Counted from the stretch's first letter, positions 35,176 through 44,517 are shown. The stretch: 64,000 nt of DNA from Collibacillus ludicampi (GCF_023705585.1 NZ_BOQE01000001.1:3504710-3568709), one strand, 5' to 3'. Numbers and translations: made by a program. The notes: a model not told the origin generated them from the sequence alone.

Positions 35176-36237
35176 TTATTCTTGTGCAAGTGATTGATAG
35201 AAACTTGTTTCATAACTCGTTCGACTCATATTGTAGGTCTGTTGGAAACTTTCATCTACGCCAGTTTGAGGTATGCCATTCAAAAAGGTTAAAAATGCTT
35301 GATTTCCATACGTGTCTAATAAGTTTTGAATGGCTAGATAGTCTTCCCATTCTACATTGTAGTTCGCATTTAAAATATCATTTTCACTCGCGGAAAGCTG
35401 TAACAACTGTTGTTGCTGGGCCACTTGATGAATTTGTTGATTCAACTTCGATGTCAGTTGCTGAGTCTCTTGTGGTGAAACCTGTGCTTGTGCCAACAAT
35501 CCATCATGCCAAGCAATTCCTTCATTGATCCAAGTCGGTAATGAATCTCCAATTCCTTTTTGATTTAACACCACATGCGTCAATTCATGGGTTAACACGT
35601 TAGCAAGATCCGATTGATCTTGCAGATTATAAAGAGGAATCCAGACATCTGAACCTACCGTTAATCCTCCGGTTTCAGATGCAATATTCTTCAACTGATC
35701 TGGTGACACACCGGCTTCTTCCAAGGAATTTGCATACGTCTGTGGATTCGAAAACAACACGACACGTGTATTTTTCGCTGGAACATCTCCCACATTTTGT
35801 TGAAGGATCGGTAATGAGATCGTTTGAATGATTTGCTCAGCCAGTTTCAACTGATTGCTTGTTACCCTTGTATCCCCCGCAAATACTTTAATTCCATTCA
35901 CATTTGTTTGCTGATTTGCTTTTTGGGTAGGCAAATGTTTCCTATGCAATCGATGAACAAATCTTTGATCCGAAAACTGATAGGGTTGACTTTCATCATG
36001 GAAGACTTGATTCACCTGTTGCTTGATCGAATCTGCATCATCGGAGTTCTTAAGCATTTGAATGAGTGATAACAGATCGGTCCAAAACTTATTTTCCATA
36101 TTCAGCAAGTATTCGCTTGTTTGAGTCAAATCGTTATTTGTATATACATATGAATTTGTTGTATTTGAAGATACGTATTGTCCATGTCCAAAGTATGATG
36201 AAAAAGCTAGTAATCCGAATAATAGAATTCCCTTCAT
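35176..36237 (-). CDS. Secreted gluzincin-type zinc metallopeptidase, function unknown
   Basis: 353 residues. The N-terminus 'MKGILLFGLLAFSSYFGHG' is a probable signal peptide. The zinc site 'THELTHVVLNQ' (HExxH near 215-219) is followed some 20 residues later by 'WINEGIAWHDG', supplying the third ligand Glu, as in gluzincins (peptidase MA type). A Gln-rich helical part (QLTSKLNQQIHQVAQQQQLL) and a C-terminal helical segment follow. ATG 36237 has AAAGGGTGAGG upstream; GTG 36246 would be inside it. Substrate unknown, perhaps cell-surface proteins. Confidence 0.75.
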   Translation of the reverse strand: MKGILLFGLLAFSSYFGHGQYVSSNTTNSYVYTNNDLTQTSEYLLNMENKFWTDLLSLIQMLKNSDDADSIKQQVNQVFHDESQPYQFSDQRFVHRLHRKHLPTQKANQQTNVNGIKVFAGDTRVTSNQLKLAEQIIQTISLPILQQNVGDVPAKNTRVVLFSNPQTYANSLEEAGVSPDQLKNIASETGGLTVGSDVWIPLYNLQDQSDLANVLTHELTHVVLNQKGIGDSLPTWINEGIAWHDGLLAQAQVSPQETQQLTSKLNQQIHQVAQQQQLLQLSASENDILNANYNVEWEDYLAIQNLLDTYGNQAFLTFLNGIPQTGVDESFQQTYNMSRTSYETSFYQSLAQE

Positions 36238-36256
36238 AATCCTCACCCTTTCTCAG

Positions 36257-36540
36257 TTTTAAAGTAGTCCCCCATGCCGCAAGCGGCACCATCAGAGGAT
36301 GAAAAGTTTCTTGTGCGGGAAGAGAGATTTAAGCTGCCTAATGCAACGGAGAATCTTTTGGGTGGATCGAATCACTTTGCAGCGCAGAGGTGAGTTGAAG
36401 GTCGTTCCGCAACTTCTGTTAAGAATCCGGGCGGGACGACCTTCATCGAACCCAAGCGCAAAGCGGTACATCCACCCAAGCACTCATTTTCAAAGTAGTC
36501 CCCCATGCCGCAAGCGGCGCCATCAGATGATGAAAAGTGT
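36257..36540. repeat. Direct repeat flanking palindrome B1
   Basis: About 53 bp (36257-36309 and 36487-36540) are nearly identical and begin TTTTAAAGTAGTCCCCCATG or TTTTCAAAGTAGTCCCCCAT, with a small internal palindrome GCCGCAAGCGGC. A truncated third copy of the start (TTTTCAAGGTAGTCTCA) follows palindrome B2 at 36671. The array looks like tandem copies of one element. Confidence 0.8.
36360..36477. repeat. Palindromic repeat, copy B1
   Basis: GGGTGGAT...CTTTGC at 36360-36380 pairs with GCAAAG...ATCCACCC at 36459-36477; an inner stem GAAGGTCGTTCCG / GGGACGACCTTC lies within. The left half is almost identical to the outer left half of copy A (478-530). Confidence 0.8.
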
Positions 36541-36547
36541 CTTCGAG

Positions 36548-36658
36548 TGGGCGTAATGCTTTGCGTGAGACAGCGACTTTGGAGGTTGTCTCGCCACATT
36601 TGATCATTGTTCCATGCGAGACGACCTCCACGGAGCGCGAACGCAAAGCATACGCCCG
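36548..36658. repeat. Palindromic repeat, copy B2
   Basis: GGGCGTAATGCTTTGCGT pairs with ACGCAAAGCATACGCCC; the inner stem GGAGGTTGTCTCGC / GCGAGACGACCTCC includes a G-T pair. The inner part matches the nested palindrome of copy A (579-624). Confidence 0.8.
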
Positions 36659-36690
36659 CCAAACTACACATTTTCAAGGTAGTCTCATTA

Positions 36691-36899
36691 ACAACTATAG
36701 GACTTGATTTTTTGAATTTGCTTAGAAAAATGCGTAGCAAGTGTAGATGTGAACAGCAAGTGAAAAATCGCCAAGATAAATAATTGGAAATTTCACCCTG
36801 AGGCTTTCGTTCTTAAGGTCAGCGAAAATTGGCAAGATTGAAGTCTTAGGAAAGAACCGGTGAGACAGAATGTATGTATAGGTTATATAGCGCCTTTAA
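36691..36899. other. Intergenic, nothing recognised
   Basis: AT-rich upstream region of the LacI-controlled operon. No gene or structured element is supported. Confidence 0.35.
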
Positions 36900-36913
36900 T
36901 TGAATCGTTTCAA
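36900..36913. promoter_or_regulatory. LacI-type operator, distal
   Basis: TTGAATCGTTTCAA, close to the palindromic consensus TTGAAACGTTTCAA of LacI/CcpA-type regulators. About 200 bp upstream of the proximal sites, so it could support DNA looping. Confidence 0.5.
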
Positions 36914-37067
36914 GTAATCATTCACGAAACCTTTAGTTTGTTAGTTATAATTCTTTAATCATAAACTTTGAATTCATGCGATTTTTTAAAGTAATCCTAT
37001 CACTATCAGTGTATAGAATACTATTCTGAAGTTCGCGTAATTGGTTAAATATTTTCAATTTACATCA

Positions 37068-37096
37068 TTGACATTTCAATTCGATAAATGTATGAT
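37068..37096 (+). promoter_or_regulatory. SigA promoter of the LacI-controlled operon
   Basis: TTGACA, 17-bp spacer, TATGAT: a near-consensus promoter 72 bp before the lacI-type start codon. Confidence 0.75.
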
Positions 37097-37105
37097 ATTT
37101 TCAGA

Positions 37106-37120
37106 ATAAAACGTTTCAAA
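37106..37120. promoter_or_regulatory. LacI-type operator, at the transcription start
   Basis: ATAAAACGTTTCAAA overlaps the predicted start site, an ideal position for repression. Could also be read by CcpA. Confidence 0.5.
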
Positions 37121-37137
37121 AAATTTTTTGTAAAAAA

Positions 37138-37151
37138 TTGAATTGTTTCAA
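37138..37151. promoter_or_regulatory. LacI-type operator, in the leader
   Basis: TTGAATTGTTTCAA, 16 bp before ATG 37168; third member of the operator set. Confidence 0.45.
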
Positions 37152-37167
37152 ATTGAGGGAGTGAATT

Positions 37168-38169
37168 ATGTCGACGATCAAAGATGTAGCTAAACTAGCA
37201 AAGGTATCCGTTGGAACAGTTTCACGCTATATCAATGGATACAAAATAAAAGATGAAAATAGGATAAAGATTGAAGAGGCGATTAATCAACTAGATTTCA
37301 AGTTAAATCCTATCGCAAGAGGATTAAGAACAAATAAAACTTTTACTATTGGCGTGTTAATTCCTCGGATTAGCGATATCTTTTGTACACAGGTAATCGA
37401 AGGGATTGAGGAAGTACTTAATCCACTGAACTACAGCATTATCGTCTGTAGTGCCAATGACAATTTTGAACAGCAAGCAGAGAAAATGAAGTATCTTCAG
37501 AACAAGTGTGTTGATGGCATAATTGTTATGCCAGTTACCTCGACAGAACTATACGGTAAAGAAGTCGTTGAGAGTGGAATTCCTGTTGTCTTGATCGACC
37601 GACTCGTGAAAGATTGCGAGTTAGATGCCGTTATTAGTGATAATGTGAATGGAGCGTATTCAGCCGTTGAAATGATCATCAAAAAAGGTCATCGGAAAAT
37701 AGGGATTATAGCGGGACCGCAGGATATTTATACGGCAAAAGAACGTTTGACAGGGTACTTGCGTGCACTCAACGACTATCACATCGAAGTAAATGAGAAC
37801 TATATCGAATACTCGCAATATACAAAGAATGGAGGTATTGACGCTTTCAATCGTTTGATGAGTTTAGAAGACAGACCAACTGCAATTTTTACAACAAATT
37901 ACCCCATCACAGTAAATTCCATGAAAGTAATGATGGAGAAGGGCCTAAGAATGGGGGAGGACATTTCTTTATGCGGTTACGATCAAACAGAACTTTTCCA
38001 AATGTTTAATCCCCCTGTATCAGTTGTTGTACAACCGACCCGAGAGATTGGAATTCATGCGGCTGAAATTTTATTAAAAAGAATAAATGGAGACTATTCT
38101 AGGTTTCCTTATATTCAAAGGCTGAAGACTCATTTAATTTCTACAGATTCGGTCAAAACTCTGTTTTAG
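37168..38169 (+). CDS. LacI-family transcriptional repressor
   Basis: 333 residues. N-terminal DNA-binding domain 'TIKDVAKLAKVSVGTVSRYING' with hinge 'NPIARGLRTNKTFTIGVLIP', then a periplasmic-binding-protein-like sensor domain. First gene of a seven-gene sugar operon and preceded by three operator-like palindromes, so it probably represses itself and the operon until the imported sugar or its phosphate binds. RBS GAGGGAG. Confidence 0.93.
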   Translation: MSTIKDVAKLAKVSVGTVSRYINGYKIKDENRIKIEEAINQLDFKLNPIARGLRTNKTFTIGVLIPRISDIFCTQVIEGIEEVLNPLNYSIIVCSANDNFEQQAEKMKYLQNKCVDGIIVMPVTSTELYGKEVVESGIPVVLIDRLVKDCELDAVISDNVNGAYSAVEMIIKKGHRKIGIIAGPQDIYTAKERLTGYLRALNDYHIEVNENYIEYSQYTKNGGIDAFNRLMSLEDRPTAIFTTNYPITVNSMKVMMEKGLRMGEDISLCGYDQTELFQMFNPPVSVVVQPTREIGIHAAEILLKRINGDYSRFPYIQRLKTHLISTDSVKTLF

Positions 38170-38246
38170 ACCGTATACCAACAAGAGTTATGTATCCGTT
38201 ATCTGTAAGCGTTGTCAATTAAACTACTATTGAAAGGGGAAACAAA

Positions 38247-39197
38247 ATGAAAAAGTTTGGTAAGTTGGCATTAAAGATGTTGTTAGTTTCGGGTATGGTT
38301 TTTCTAAGTGCTTGTGGGACTCAGGGCGCTGCAAACCAAGGCAGTGAAAAGAAGTCAGACAAAAAAGATTATGTGATAGGTGCCTCATTATTAACTCAGC
38401 AGCACCCGTTTTATGTGTCGCTTAAAAATGCAATGGAGGAAGAAGCAAGAGCTCAAGGCGTACAACTCAATGTATCGATCGCTAACCAGGATTTGAATAA
38501 GCAGCTTTCAGACATAGAGGATTTCATTACAAAAGGTGTTGATGCGATTATCATTAGTCCTGTCGATTCAAAGGGTGTAACAGCGGCGATTAATAAGGCG
38601 AAAGCAGCGCATATTCCCGTCATTACAGTAGATATTCCCGCAGTAGGAGCTGAAGCTGACGCACACGTTGCAACTGATAACCTGACTGGAGGGAAAATGG
38701 CAGGTGAAGAAATGGCAAAAGCTCTTGGCGGGAAAGGAAAAGTAGCCATTATTGATTACCCCACGGTTCAGTCTGTTATTGACCGGGTAACTGGATTTAA
38801 AGAAGCTCTCGCAAAATATCCGGATATAAAAATTGTTGCCGACCAACCGGGAATTACAAGAGCGGAAGCTTTAAGTGCAGCTCAAAATATAATCCAAGCA
38901 AATCCTGATTTGAATGGTATTTTTGGCTTTGGAGATGATGCTGCACTGGCTGCGGTGGCTGCCGTTAAATCGGCAGGAAAAGAAGATCAAATTAAGATCA
39001 TCGGATTCGACGGTATGCAAGAGGCAAGAAATGCTGTTAAAAACGAAAAATCATTCTTCTCCGTTATAACACAGCATCCGGACCAAATTGGAAAGGATGG
39101 TCTTGATACAACTTTGAAAATTCTTAAAGGGGAAAAGGTAGACAAAGTCATTTCAATAAAACCTGGCGTATTTGGAAAAGACGGAGAGAAAAATTAA
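38247..39197 (+). CDS. ABC sugar transporter substrate-binding lipoprotein (RbsB type)
   Basis: 316 residues with a lipoprotein signal ending in 'FLSAC' (acylated Cys near 23). The mature part shows the type I binding-protein fold: 'KKDYVIGASLLTQQHPFY', 'GVDAIIISPVDSKGV', 'VATDNLTGGKMAGEEMAKALGGKGKVAII' and 'NGIFGFGDDAALAA'. It delivers a monosaccharide such as ribose, allose, tagatose or psicose to the permease. 77 bp after lacI. GAAAGGGG RBS. Confidence 0.92.
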   Translation: MKKFGKLALKMLLVSGMVFLSACGTQGAANQGSEKKSDKKDYVIGASLLTQQHPFYVSLKNAMEEEARAQGVQLNVSIANQDLNKQLSDIEDFITKGVDAIIISPVDSKGVTAAINKAKAAHIPVITVDIPAVGAEADAHVATDNLTGGKMAGEEMAKALGGKGKVAIIDYPTVQSVIDRVTGFKEALAKYPDIKIVADQPGITRAEALSAAQNIIQANPDLNGIFGFGDDAALAAVAAVKSAGKEDQIKIIGFDGMQEARNAVKNEKSFFSVITQHPDQIGKDGLDTTLKILKGEKVDKVISIKPGVFGKDGEKN

Positions 39198-39267
39198 CAT
39201 ATTTCGAGTTTTACATTTGCCCTTTCGGTGACCTGCCGTAAGGGCCTCTCTCTAGGAGGTGCAGTAT

Positions 39268-40764
39268 ATGTCGGGAGAAGTCGTATTAGAGATGAATAAC
39301 ATTAAGAAGGTTTTTGGAAAAGTGGTGGCCCTCTCGGGAGTAAATCTAAAAGTAAAAAAAGGTCAAGTTCATACGCTATTAGGAGAAAATGGTGCCGGCA
39401 AGTCTACATTAATGAAAATATTATCAGGAGTTCATCAACCGGACGGTGGAGAGATTATTTTGAAAGGGGAAAGAGTTAGGTTCCAAAGCCCGATGGATGC
39501 GCAAAGTCGCGGGATAAGTATCATTTACCAGGAATTAAGCCTTTGTCAAAACTTGAGTATTGCCGAGAACATCTTTGCGAATCGTGAGCCAGTGAAAGGT
39601 CTTTTTATCAATGATCGAGAGATGAATCGGGCCGCTAGGGATATATTGGATCAAATTGAAATGGATATCTCTCCAACAACACTTGTTAAAGAACTTAGCA
39701 TTTCACAAAAGCAAATGGTTGAAATAGCGAAGGCCCTCTCCATGAATTCGGAAATCATCATCATGGACGAACCGACATCGGCACTCAGCAGCAGGGAAAC
39801 AGAAGTATTGTTCCGCATTATCGAGAAACTGAAGGAGACAGGTGTGGCGATCATTTATATTTCCCACCGTATGGATGAGTTGTTGAGGATTTCTGATGAA
39901 ATCACGGTAATGCGCGATGGTAACTATATCGGCACAGTCAAAAAGAGCGAGGCAGATATTAACAGCCTGATTCGCATGATGGTTGGTCGGGAACTGAAAG
40001 ACATCTATCCGAAACGAGATTACGAAATCGGTTCAGAGACTTTGTTGGAAGTGGAAGGCTATACGAAAAAGGGGTTATTTGATGATATTCATTTAAAATT
40101 GAGGAGAGGAGAAATACTTGGAATATTTGGGTTAGTAGGGGCGGGGCGTACCGATGTGGCGAAAGCCATTTTTGGAATAACAACTCCTGATGCCGGGACG
40201 ATCAAAGTTAAAGGCAATCAAGTTAAAATTACAAAACCTCAGGATGCCATTAAACACAAAATTGCGTTTATCACGGAGAACCGGCGGGAGCAAGGCCTTG
40301 TCATAACGGACACTGTGAAAAGAAACATCAGCATGGTGAGTATCGACACACTTCTGTCTAAAATTGGCCTACTGAATGAAAAGACGGAAAATGCGATGGC
40401 GGAAAAAGCTGTTTCGAAACTAAATATCAAAACATCTAGCATTCATCAAACCGTGAACAATCTAAGCGGAGGAAATCAACAAAAGATTGTTCTGGCTAAA
40501 TGGTTAGAGACAAAACCTGACATTTTGATTCTTGATGAGCCAACCAGAGGAATTGATGTAGGCGCAAAGCGCGAGATATACAACATAATGAGAAAGTTGG
40601 CAAGCGAAGGTGTAGGTATCATTATGATTTCTTCCGAACTTCCAGAGGTTCTGTTTATGAGTGACCGAATATTAATTATGCGCGATAAAAAGATAGTAAA
40701 AGAGCTTCAACCCTCAAAAACTTCTCAGGATGAAGTCATGCTGTATGCTACGGGAGGTAGATGA
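39268..40764 (+). CDS. ABC sugar transporter ATP-binding protein, double domain (RbsA/MglA type)
   Basis: 498 residues with two nucleotide-binding domains. Domain 1: Walker A 'GENGAGKST', signature 'LSISQKQMVEIAKAL', Walker B 'IIMDEPTSAL'. Domain 2: degenerate Walker A 'GLVGAGRTDV', signature 'LSGGNQQKIVLAKWL', Walker B 'LILDEPTRGIDVGAK'. This asymmetry is the rule in the CUT2 family. ATG 39268 follows AGGAGG by 8 bp. The last codon overlaps the next frame. Confidence 0.95.
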   Translation: MSGEVVLEMNNIKKVFGKVVALSGVNLKVKKGQVHTLLGENGAGKSTLMKILSGVHQPDGGEIILKGERVRFQSPMDAQSRGISIIYQELSLCQNLSIAENIFANREPVKGLFINDREMNRAARDILDQIEMDISPTTLVKELSISQKQMVEIAKALSMNSEIIIMDEPTSALSSRETEVLFRIIEKLKETGVAIIYISHRMDELLRISDEITVMRDGNYIGTVKKSEADINSLIRMMVGRELKDIYPKRDYEIGSETLLEVEGYTKKGLFDDIHLKLRRGEILGIFGLVGAGRTDVAKAIFGITTPDAGTIKVKGNQVKITKPQDAIKHKIAFITENRREQGLVITDTVKRNISMVSIDTLLSKIGLLNEKTENAMAEKAVSKLNIKTSSIHQTVNNLSGGNQQKIVLAKWLETKPDILILDEPTRGIDVGAKREIYNIMRKLASEGVGIIMISSELPEVLFMSDRILIMRDKKIVKELQPSKTSQDEVMLYATGGR

Positions 40765-40766
40765 CG

Positions 40767-41753
40767 ATGGGTAATTTGTCAGGTACTGTTGAATACAAAA
40801 AAAACCCTTTTAAAAATTCAAGCATGAGTTTTTTTAAAACATATGGTGGAATTTTGGCAGGTTTAATCGTACTTGTCATTCTTTTCTCCCTAAGCTCCCC
40901 TTATTTTCTGAAGATAAATAATTTTGTTAACATCATTCTGCAAATATCTATTATTGCAATATGCGCATTTGGGATGACCTTTGCTTTGATTATCGGAGGA
41001 ATCGACTTATCTGTTGGTTCGACGATCGCCCTTGCAGGAACAGTTGCTGCTCTTTTATTGCAGAAGAACATTCCGTTTCTTGCTGTTATATTGATAGTTG
41101 TTCTGTTTGGAGTGATTTTGGGAACATTCAACGGTGTACTAATTTCCAAAGCGAATATTCCAGCTTTTATCGTGACCGTTGCAACGATGGGGATTTTCCG
41201 GGGGATTGCTTATATTACGACAAACGGGGTGCCCGTGGCGATTCAAAATGAGTCCTTCTTAGCATTAGGTAACGGTACATTTCTGGGAATTCAAATTCCT
41301 ATATTAATTTTGCTCATCCTTTTTATAGTTAGCCATATTCTTTTATCAAAAACAAAGTTTGGAAGACGTGCTTATATAAGCGGAGGTAACGAGGAAGCGG
41401 CTATTTATGCCGGGATTCAAGTAGCTCGCTTAAAAATTTGGGTATATATAATCACAAGTACAATGGCGGCAATTAGTGGTTTAATTCTTGCCTCCCGCTT
41501 ATATTCGGCTCAACCGAATGCGGCCAGCGGATATGAACTGGACGCGATCGCGGCGGCTGTACTGGGAGGCACAAGTCTCAGCGGTGGAAGCGGCAAAATT
41601 GTAGGAACATTAATCGGTGCAATCATTATTGGCATTATCAATAACGGAATGAACTTAATGAATGTGCCATATTTCTATCAGCTTATAGTCAAAGGATTGG
41701 TAATTTTAGTAGCAGTATATGTTGATGTGAAAAACAGAAATAGATCGAAATAA
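40767..41753 (+). CDS. ABC sugar transporter permease (RbsC type)
   Basis: About 328 residues, roughly ten helices. 'GMTFALIIGGIDLSVGSTIALAG' is the CUT2 permease signature, with 'NEEAAIYAGIQVARLKIWVY' as the coupling loop and 'AVLGGTSLSGGSGKIVGTLIGA' following. Start chosen at ATG 40767 (9 bp after GGAGG); ATG 40761 overlaps the upstream TGA and is only 3 bp from it. Forms the transporter with the two genes before it. Confidence 0.93.
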   Translation: MGNLSGTVEYKKNPFKNSSMSFFKTYGGILAGLIVLVILFSLSSPYFLKINNFVNIILQISIIAICAFGMTFALIIGGIDLSVGSTIALAGTVAALLLQKNIPFLAVILIVVLFGVILGTFNGVLISKANIPAFIVTVATMGIFRGIAYITTNGVPVAIQNESFLALGNGTFLGIQIPILILLILFIVSHILLSKTKFGRRAYISGGNEEAAIYAGIQVARLKIWVYIITSTMAAISGLILASRLYSAQPNAASGYELDAIAAAVLGGTSLSGGSGKIVGTLIGAIIIGIINNGMNLMNVPYFYQLIVKGLVILVAVYVDVKNRNRSK

Positions 41754-41768
41754 AGTTAGGTGACACGT

Positions 41769-42725
41769 ATGGCTGAAATTATTACTATCGGTGAAATTCT
41801 AGTAGAAGTAATGGCTAAACATGTGGGTCAAAAGTTTGATACAACAGGTGAATTTATCGGACCATTTCCCAGCGGTGCTCCAGCGATATTTATTGACCAA
41901 GCTAGGAAGACAGGAAGTTCGAGTGCGATTGTTTCTACGGTTGGGAACGACGGATTTGGTCAGATCAATATTGAGAGGCTTAAACAAGATGGGGTAGATG
42001 TACGGTTTATTAGGACTGTAGCTGAAAAAACCACAGGGATTGCATTTGTTACGTATAAGGAAAACGGGGATCGCGATTTTATCTTCACTATTAAAGATTC
42101 AGCAGCAGCTTGTATTACCCGAGACGATGTTAAAGAACAGATATTTGAAAACTGTAAGTATTACCATATTATGGGTTGTTCTGCCTTTAATGAAGAAATG
42201 ATTGCCGCTATCAAAAAAGCGGTTGGAATCGCAAGAGCGAACAATGCACAGATTTCGTTTGACCCCAACATTCGAAAAGAACTGATGGAAAACGAAAAAA
42301 TAAAGGAGTTTATCGATTTCGCCTTACATACCTGCGATATATTTCTTCCAGGTGAAGATGAGTTGAAATGGATCACGGGAATTTGGGACGAAAAAGAAGC
42401 GATCCGTTCAGTCATGGAGAAAGGTATTCGCTATGTTGTCGTGAAACGCGGTAAAAAGGGCTGCACAGTGTATGAAAATGAATCGTCCTTTGATATTGAT
42501 CCTTACGAAGTAACGGAAGTGGATCCAACCGGAGCAGGTGACTGTTTTGCAGGTACATTAGTGTCTCTGCTGAATCAGGGAAAATCCATTTATGAAGCGG
42601 CTCAATTTGCAAATGCGGCCGGTGCGTATGCGGTAACGAAAAAAGGGCCGATGGAAGGTACGGCTACACTGGATGAATTGCAAGAGTTCATGAATTATAT
42701 AGGAGGTACCACGAAATGCCTTTAG
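41769..42725 (+). CDS. PfkB-family sugar kinase
   Basis: 318 residues of ribokinase type: substrate motif 'PSGAPAIFIDQARKTGSSSAIVSTVGNDGFG' and the ATP/catalytic motif 'EVDPTGAGDCFAG' with base Asp near 255. It phosphorylates the incoming sugar. ATG 41769 has TTAGGTGA upstream. Its last 10 bp overlap the aldolase gene. Closest recognisable types are tagatose, fructose or 2-keto-3-deoxy sugar kinases; from the context a ketohexose is likely. Confidence 0.88.
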   Translation: MAEIITIGEILVEVMAKHVGQKFDTTGEFIGPFPSGAPAIFIDQARKTGSSSAIVSTVGNDGFGQINIERLKQDGVDVRFIRTVAEKTTGIAFVTYKENGDRDFIFTIKDSAAACITRDDVKEQIFENCKYYHIMGCSAFNEEMIAAIKKAVGIARANNAQISFDPNIRKELMENEKIKEFIDFALHTCDIFLPGEDELKWITGIWDEKEAIRSVMEKGIRYVVVKRGKKGCTVYENESSFDIDPYEVTEVDPTGAGDCFAGTLVSLLNQGKSIYEAAQFANAAGAYAVTKKGPMEGTATLDELQEFMNYIGGTTKCL

Positions 42726-43570
42726 TATCCGGAATCGACATGTTAACGCATGCTCATGAAAACAACTATGCTGTAGGTGCATTCAACTATGCAAACATGG
42801 AGAATCTACAAGCGATTATCGAGGCGGCGGAAGAATTAAATTCACCGGTTATCATTCAGGTTACCGAAAAAAGTATAAAATACGCCGGTTTGCATTATTT
42901 ATACGCTCTCGGAAAATGTGCGGGAGAAAATGCGAAAGTTCCAGTAGTTCTCCATCTTGATCACGGGAAAAAATGGGAGACGATCGTAAAATGTATACGA
43001 CATGGATGGACATCCGTAATGATCGATGCATCGCAAAAACCATTTGAGGAGAATGTAGTGCTAACACGGAAAGTAGTTGAATTTGCTCACGCCGTTAATA
43101 TTTCGGTAGAATCGGAACTTGGATTTATTGGTGGAAAAGAAGGAGATATCACCCCGGAGGATAACATTTACACAGATGTGGAACAGGCGGCGGAATTTGT
43201 TTCGCGAACCAACACCGATTCACTCGCAATTGCAGTCGGAACAGCCCATGGCATTTATAAAGGAGAAGTTAGAATCGATTTTAAACGCATCCAAGAAATT
43301 AAAGAACGCACCCAAATTCCGCTTGTTCTACATGGGTCTTCCGGTGTTCCAGACGACTTGATTCAGCGGGCTGTGCAAGCTGGTATCAACAAAGTCAATT
43401 TTGACACGGAAATAAAATTGGCAAACCTTGAGGCGTTGAAATGCTTCATCAATGAATATCCGAACGAATATGATATTCGGAAAATCTATGAACCGGCCCG
43501 AAAAGCGATGAAAGAAAAAATCAAAGAAAAAATTCGCTTGCTGTCAAGTGAGAACAAAAATTGGCTGTAG
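42716..43570 (+). CDS. Class II aldolase, GatY/KbaY/Fba type
   Basis: 284 residues. Zinc ligands and catalytic residues are visible: 'VLHLDHGKKW' (Asp acid and His), 'VESELGFIGGKEGD', 'AVGTAHGIYKGE' (His), 'VLHGSSGVPD' (His), and 'GINKVNFDTEI' for phosphate binding. It cleaves a ketohexose-1,6-bisphosphate (tagatose- or fructose-) to dihydroxyacetone phosphate and glyceraldehyde-3-phosphate. Translation is coupled to the kinase upstream. Confidence 0.92.
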   Translation: MPLVSGIDMLTHAHENNYAVGAFNYANMENLQAIIEAAEELNSPVIIQVTEKSIKYAGLHYLYALGKCAGENAKVPVVLHLDHGKKWETIVKCIRHGWTSVMIDASQKPFEENVVLTRKVVEFAHAVNISVESELGFIGGKEGDITPEDNIYTDVEQAAEFVSRTNTDSLAIAVGTAHGIYKGEVRIDFKRIQEIKERTQIPLVLHGSSGVPDDLIQRAVQAGINKVNFDTEIKLANLEALKCFINEYPNEYDIRKIYEPARKAMKEKIKEKIRLLSSENKNWL

Positions 43571-43581
43571 GAGGCTGTCTC

Positions 43582-44517
43582 TTGATTACCACCGTTGTTT
43601 TAAATCCTGCGATTGATGTTCGGTATTCGATTGACCGTTTTGAACTGAACAAATCCCATCGTTGCACCCACTATCAAAAAACGGCGGGCGGGAAAGGCTT
43701 GAACGTGTCAAGGGTTCTTAGAATACTAGGTGATGACGTACGGGCAACGGGGTTTTTGGGAGGAAACAGCGGGGAATTTATTGCAGGTGAATTGCACCGG
43801 TTGGCCATTGAGAATCGGTTTGTTAGGATTGACGAAGAAACAAGAACCTGTATCGCTATTTTGTCAAAGGATCTAACACAAACGGAAATCCTGGAATCCG
43901 GTCCTTTCATCAAGAAAGAATTCGTTGATCAGTTCTTGACTCTCTACAGGAAATTATTAGATGATACGACTGTTATCTCTGCGTCCGGAAGTTTGCCGAG
44001 AGGACTGGAGGACGACTTTTACAGTTTGTTGATTGAAGAAGCGCACAAGAAGCGGGTTAAGTTTGTCCTCGATACAAGCGGTTTGCCGCTGAAAAAGGCG
44101 ATTCAGGCCAGGCCTTTTTTGATCAAGCCGAATCAAACCGAGCTGGAACAATTATGCGGCAAAAAATTATCCAGTGAAGAGGATGTAATTCAACAAGCTT
44201 GTGAACTTTACTTCGCGGGTGTGGAGAATGTGCTAGTCTCCCTGGGGGCCGCCGGTGCGATTCTAGTGAATCGTGAAGGGGTATTTAAGGCTCGCATCCC
44301 CAAAATCCAGGCTATAAACCCTGTTGGCTCCGGAGATTCCATGGTTGCCGGATTCGTCCATGCGATATCAGCACATTCAGATTGGGAACATGCATTACGG
44401 TATGCCTGTGCGTGCGGCGTTGCCAATGCGATGGAAGAGGAGACAGGGAAAGTGAATGCTGAAACCGTTCGCGAAGTGTTGAAGAAGATTGATGTGTTTG
44501 GGGCTGTCTCGAAGTAG
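43582..44517 (+). CDS. PfkB-family hexose-phosphate kinase (FruK/LacC type)
   Basis: 311 residues: 'VVLNPAIDVRYSIDRFELNKSHR' and 'AGGKGLNVSRVLRILG' at the N-terminus are diagnostic for 1-phosphofructokinase/tagatose-6-phosphate kinase; the ATP site is 'NPVGSGDSMVAG'. It makes the 1,6-bisphosphate cleaved by the aldolase just upstream. TTG 43582 is taken as start because TAGGAGG lies 7 bp before it, overlapping the aldolase stop. The order in the pathway is sugar kinase, this kinase, aldolase. Confidence 0.9.
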   Translation: MITTVVLNPAIDVRYSIDRFELNKSHRCTHYQKTAGGKGLNVSRVLRILGDDVRATGFLGGNSGEFIAGELHRLAIENRFVRIDEETRTCIAILSKDLTQTEILESGPFIKKEFVDQFLTLYRKLLDDTTVISASGSLPRGLEDDFYSLLIEEAHKKRVKFVLDTSGLPLKKAIQARPFLIKPNQTELEQLCGKKLSSEEDVIQQACELYFAGVENVLVSLGAAGAILVNREGVFKARIPKIQAINPVGSGDSMVAGFVHAISAHSDWEHALRYACACGVANAMEEETGKVNAETVREVLKKIDVFGAVSK

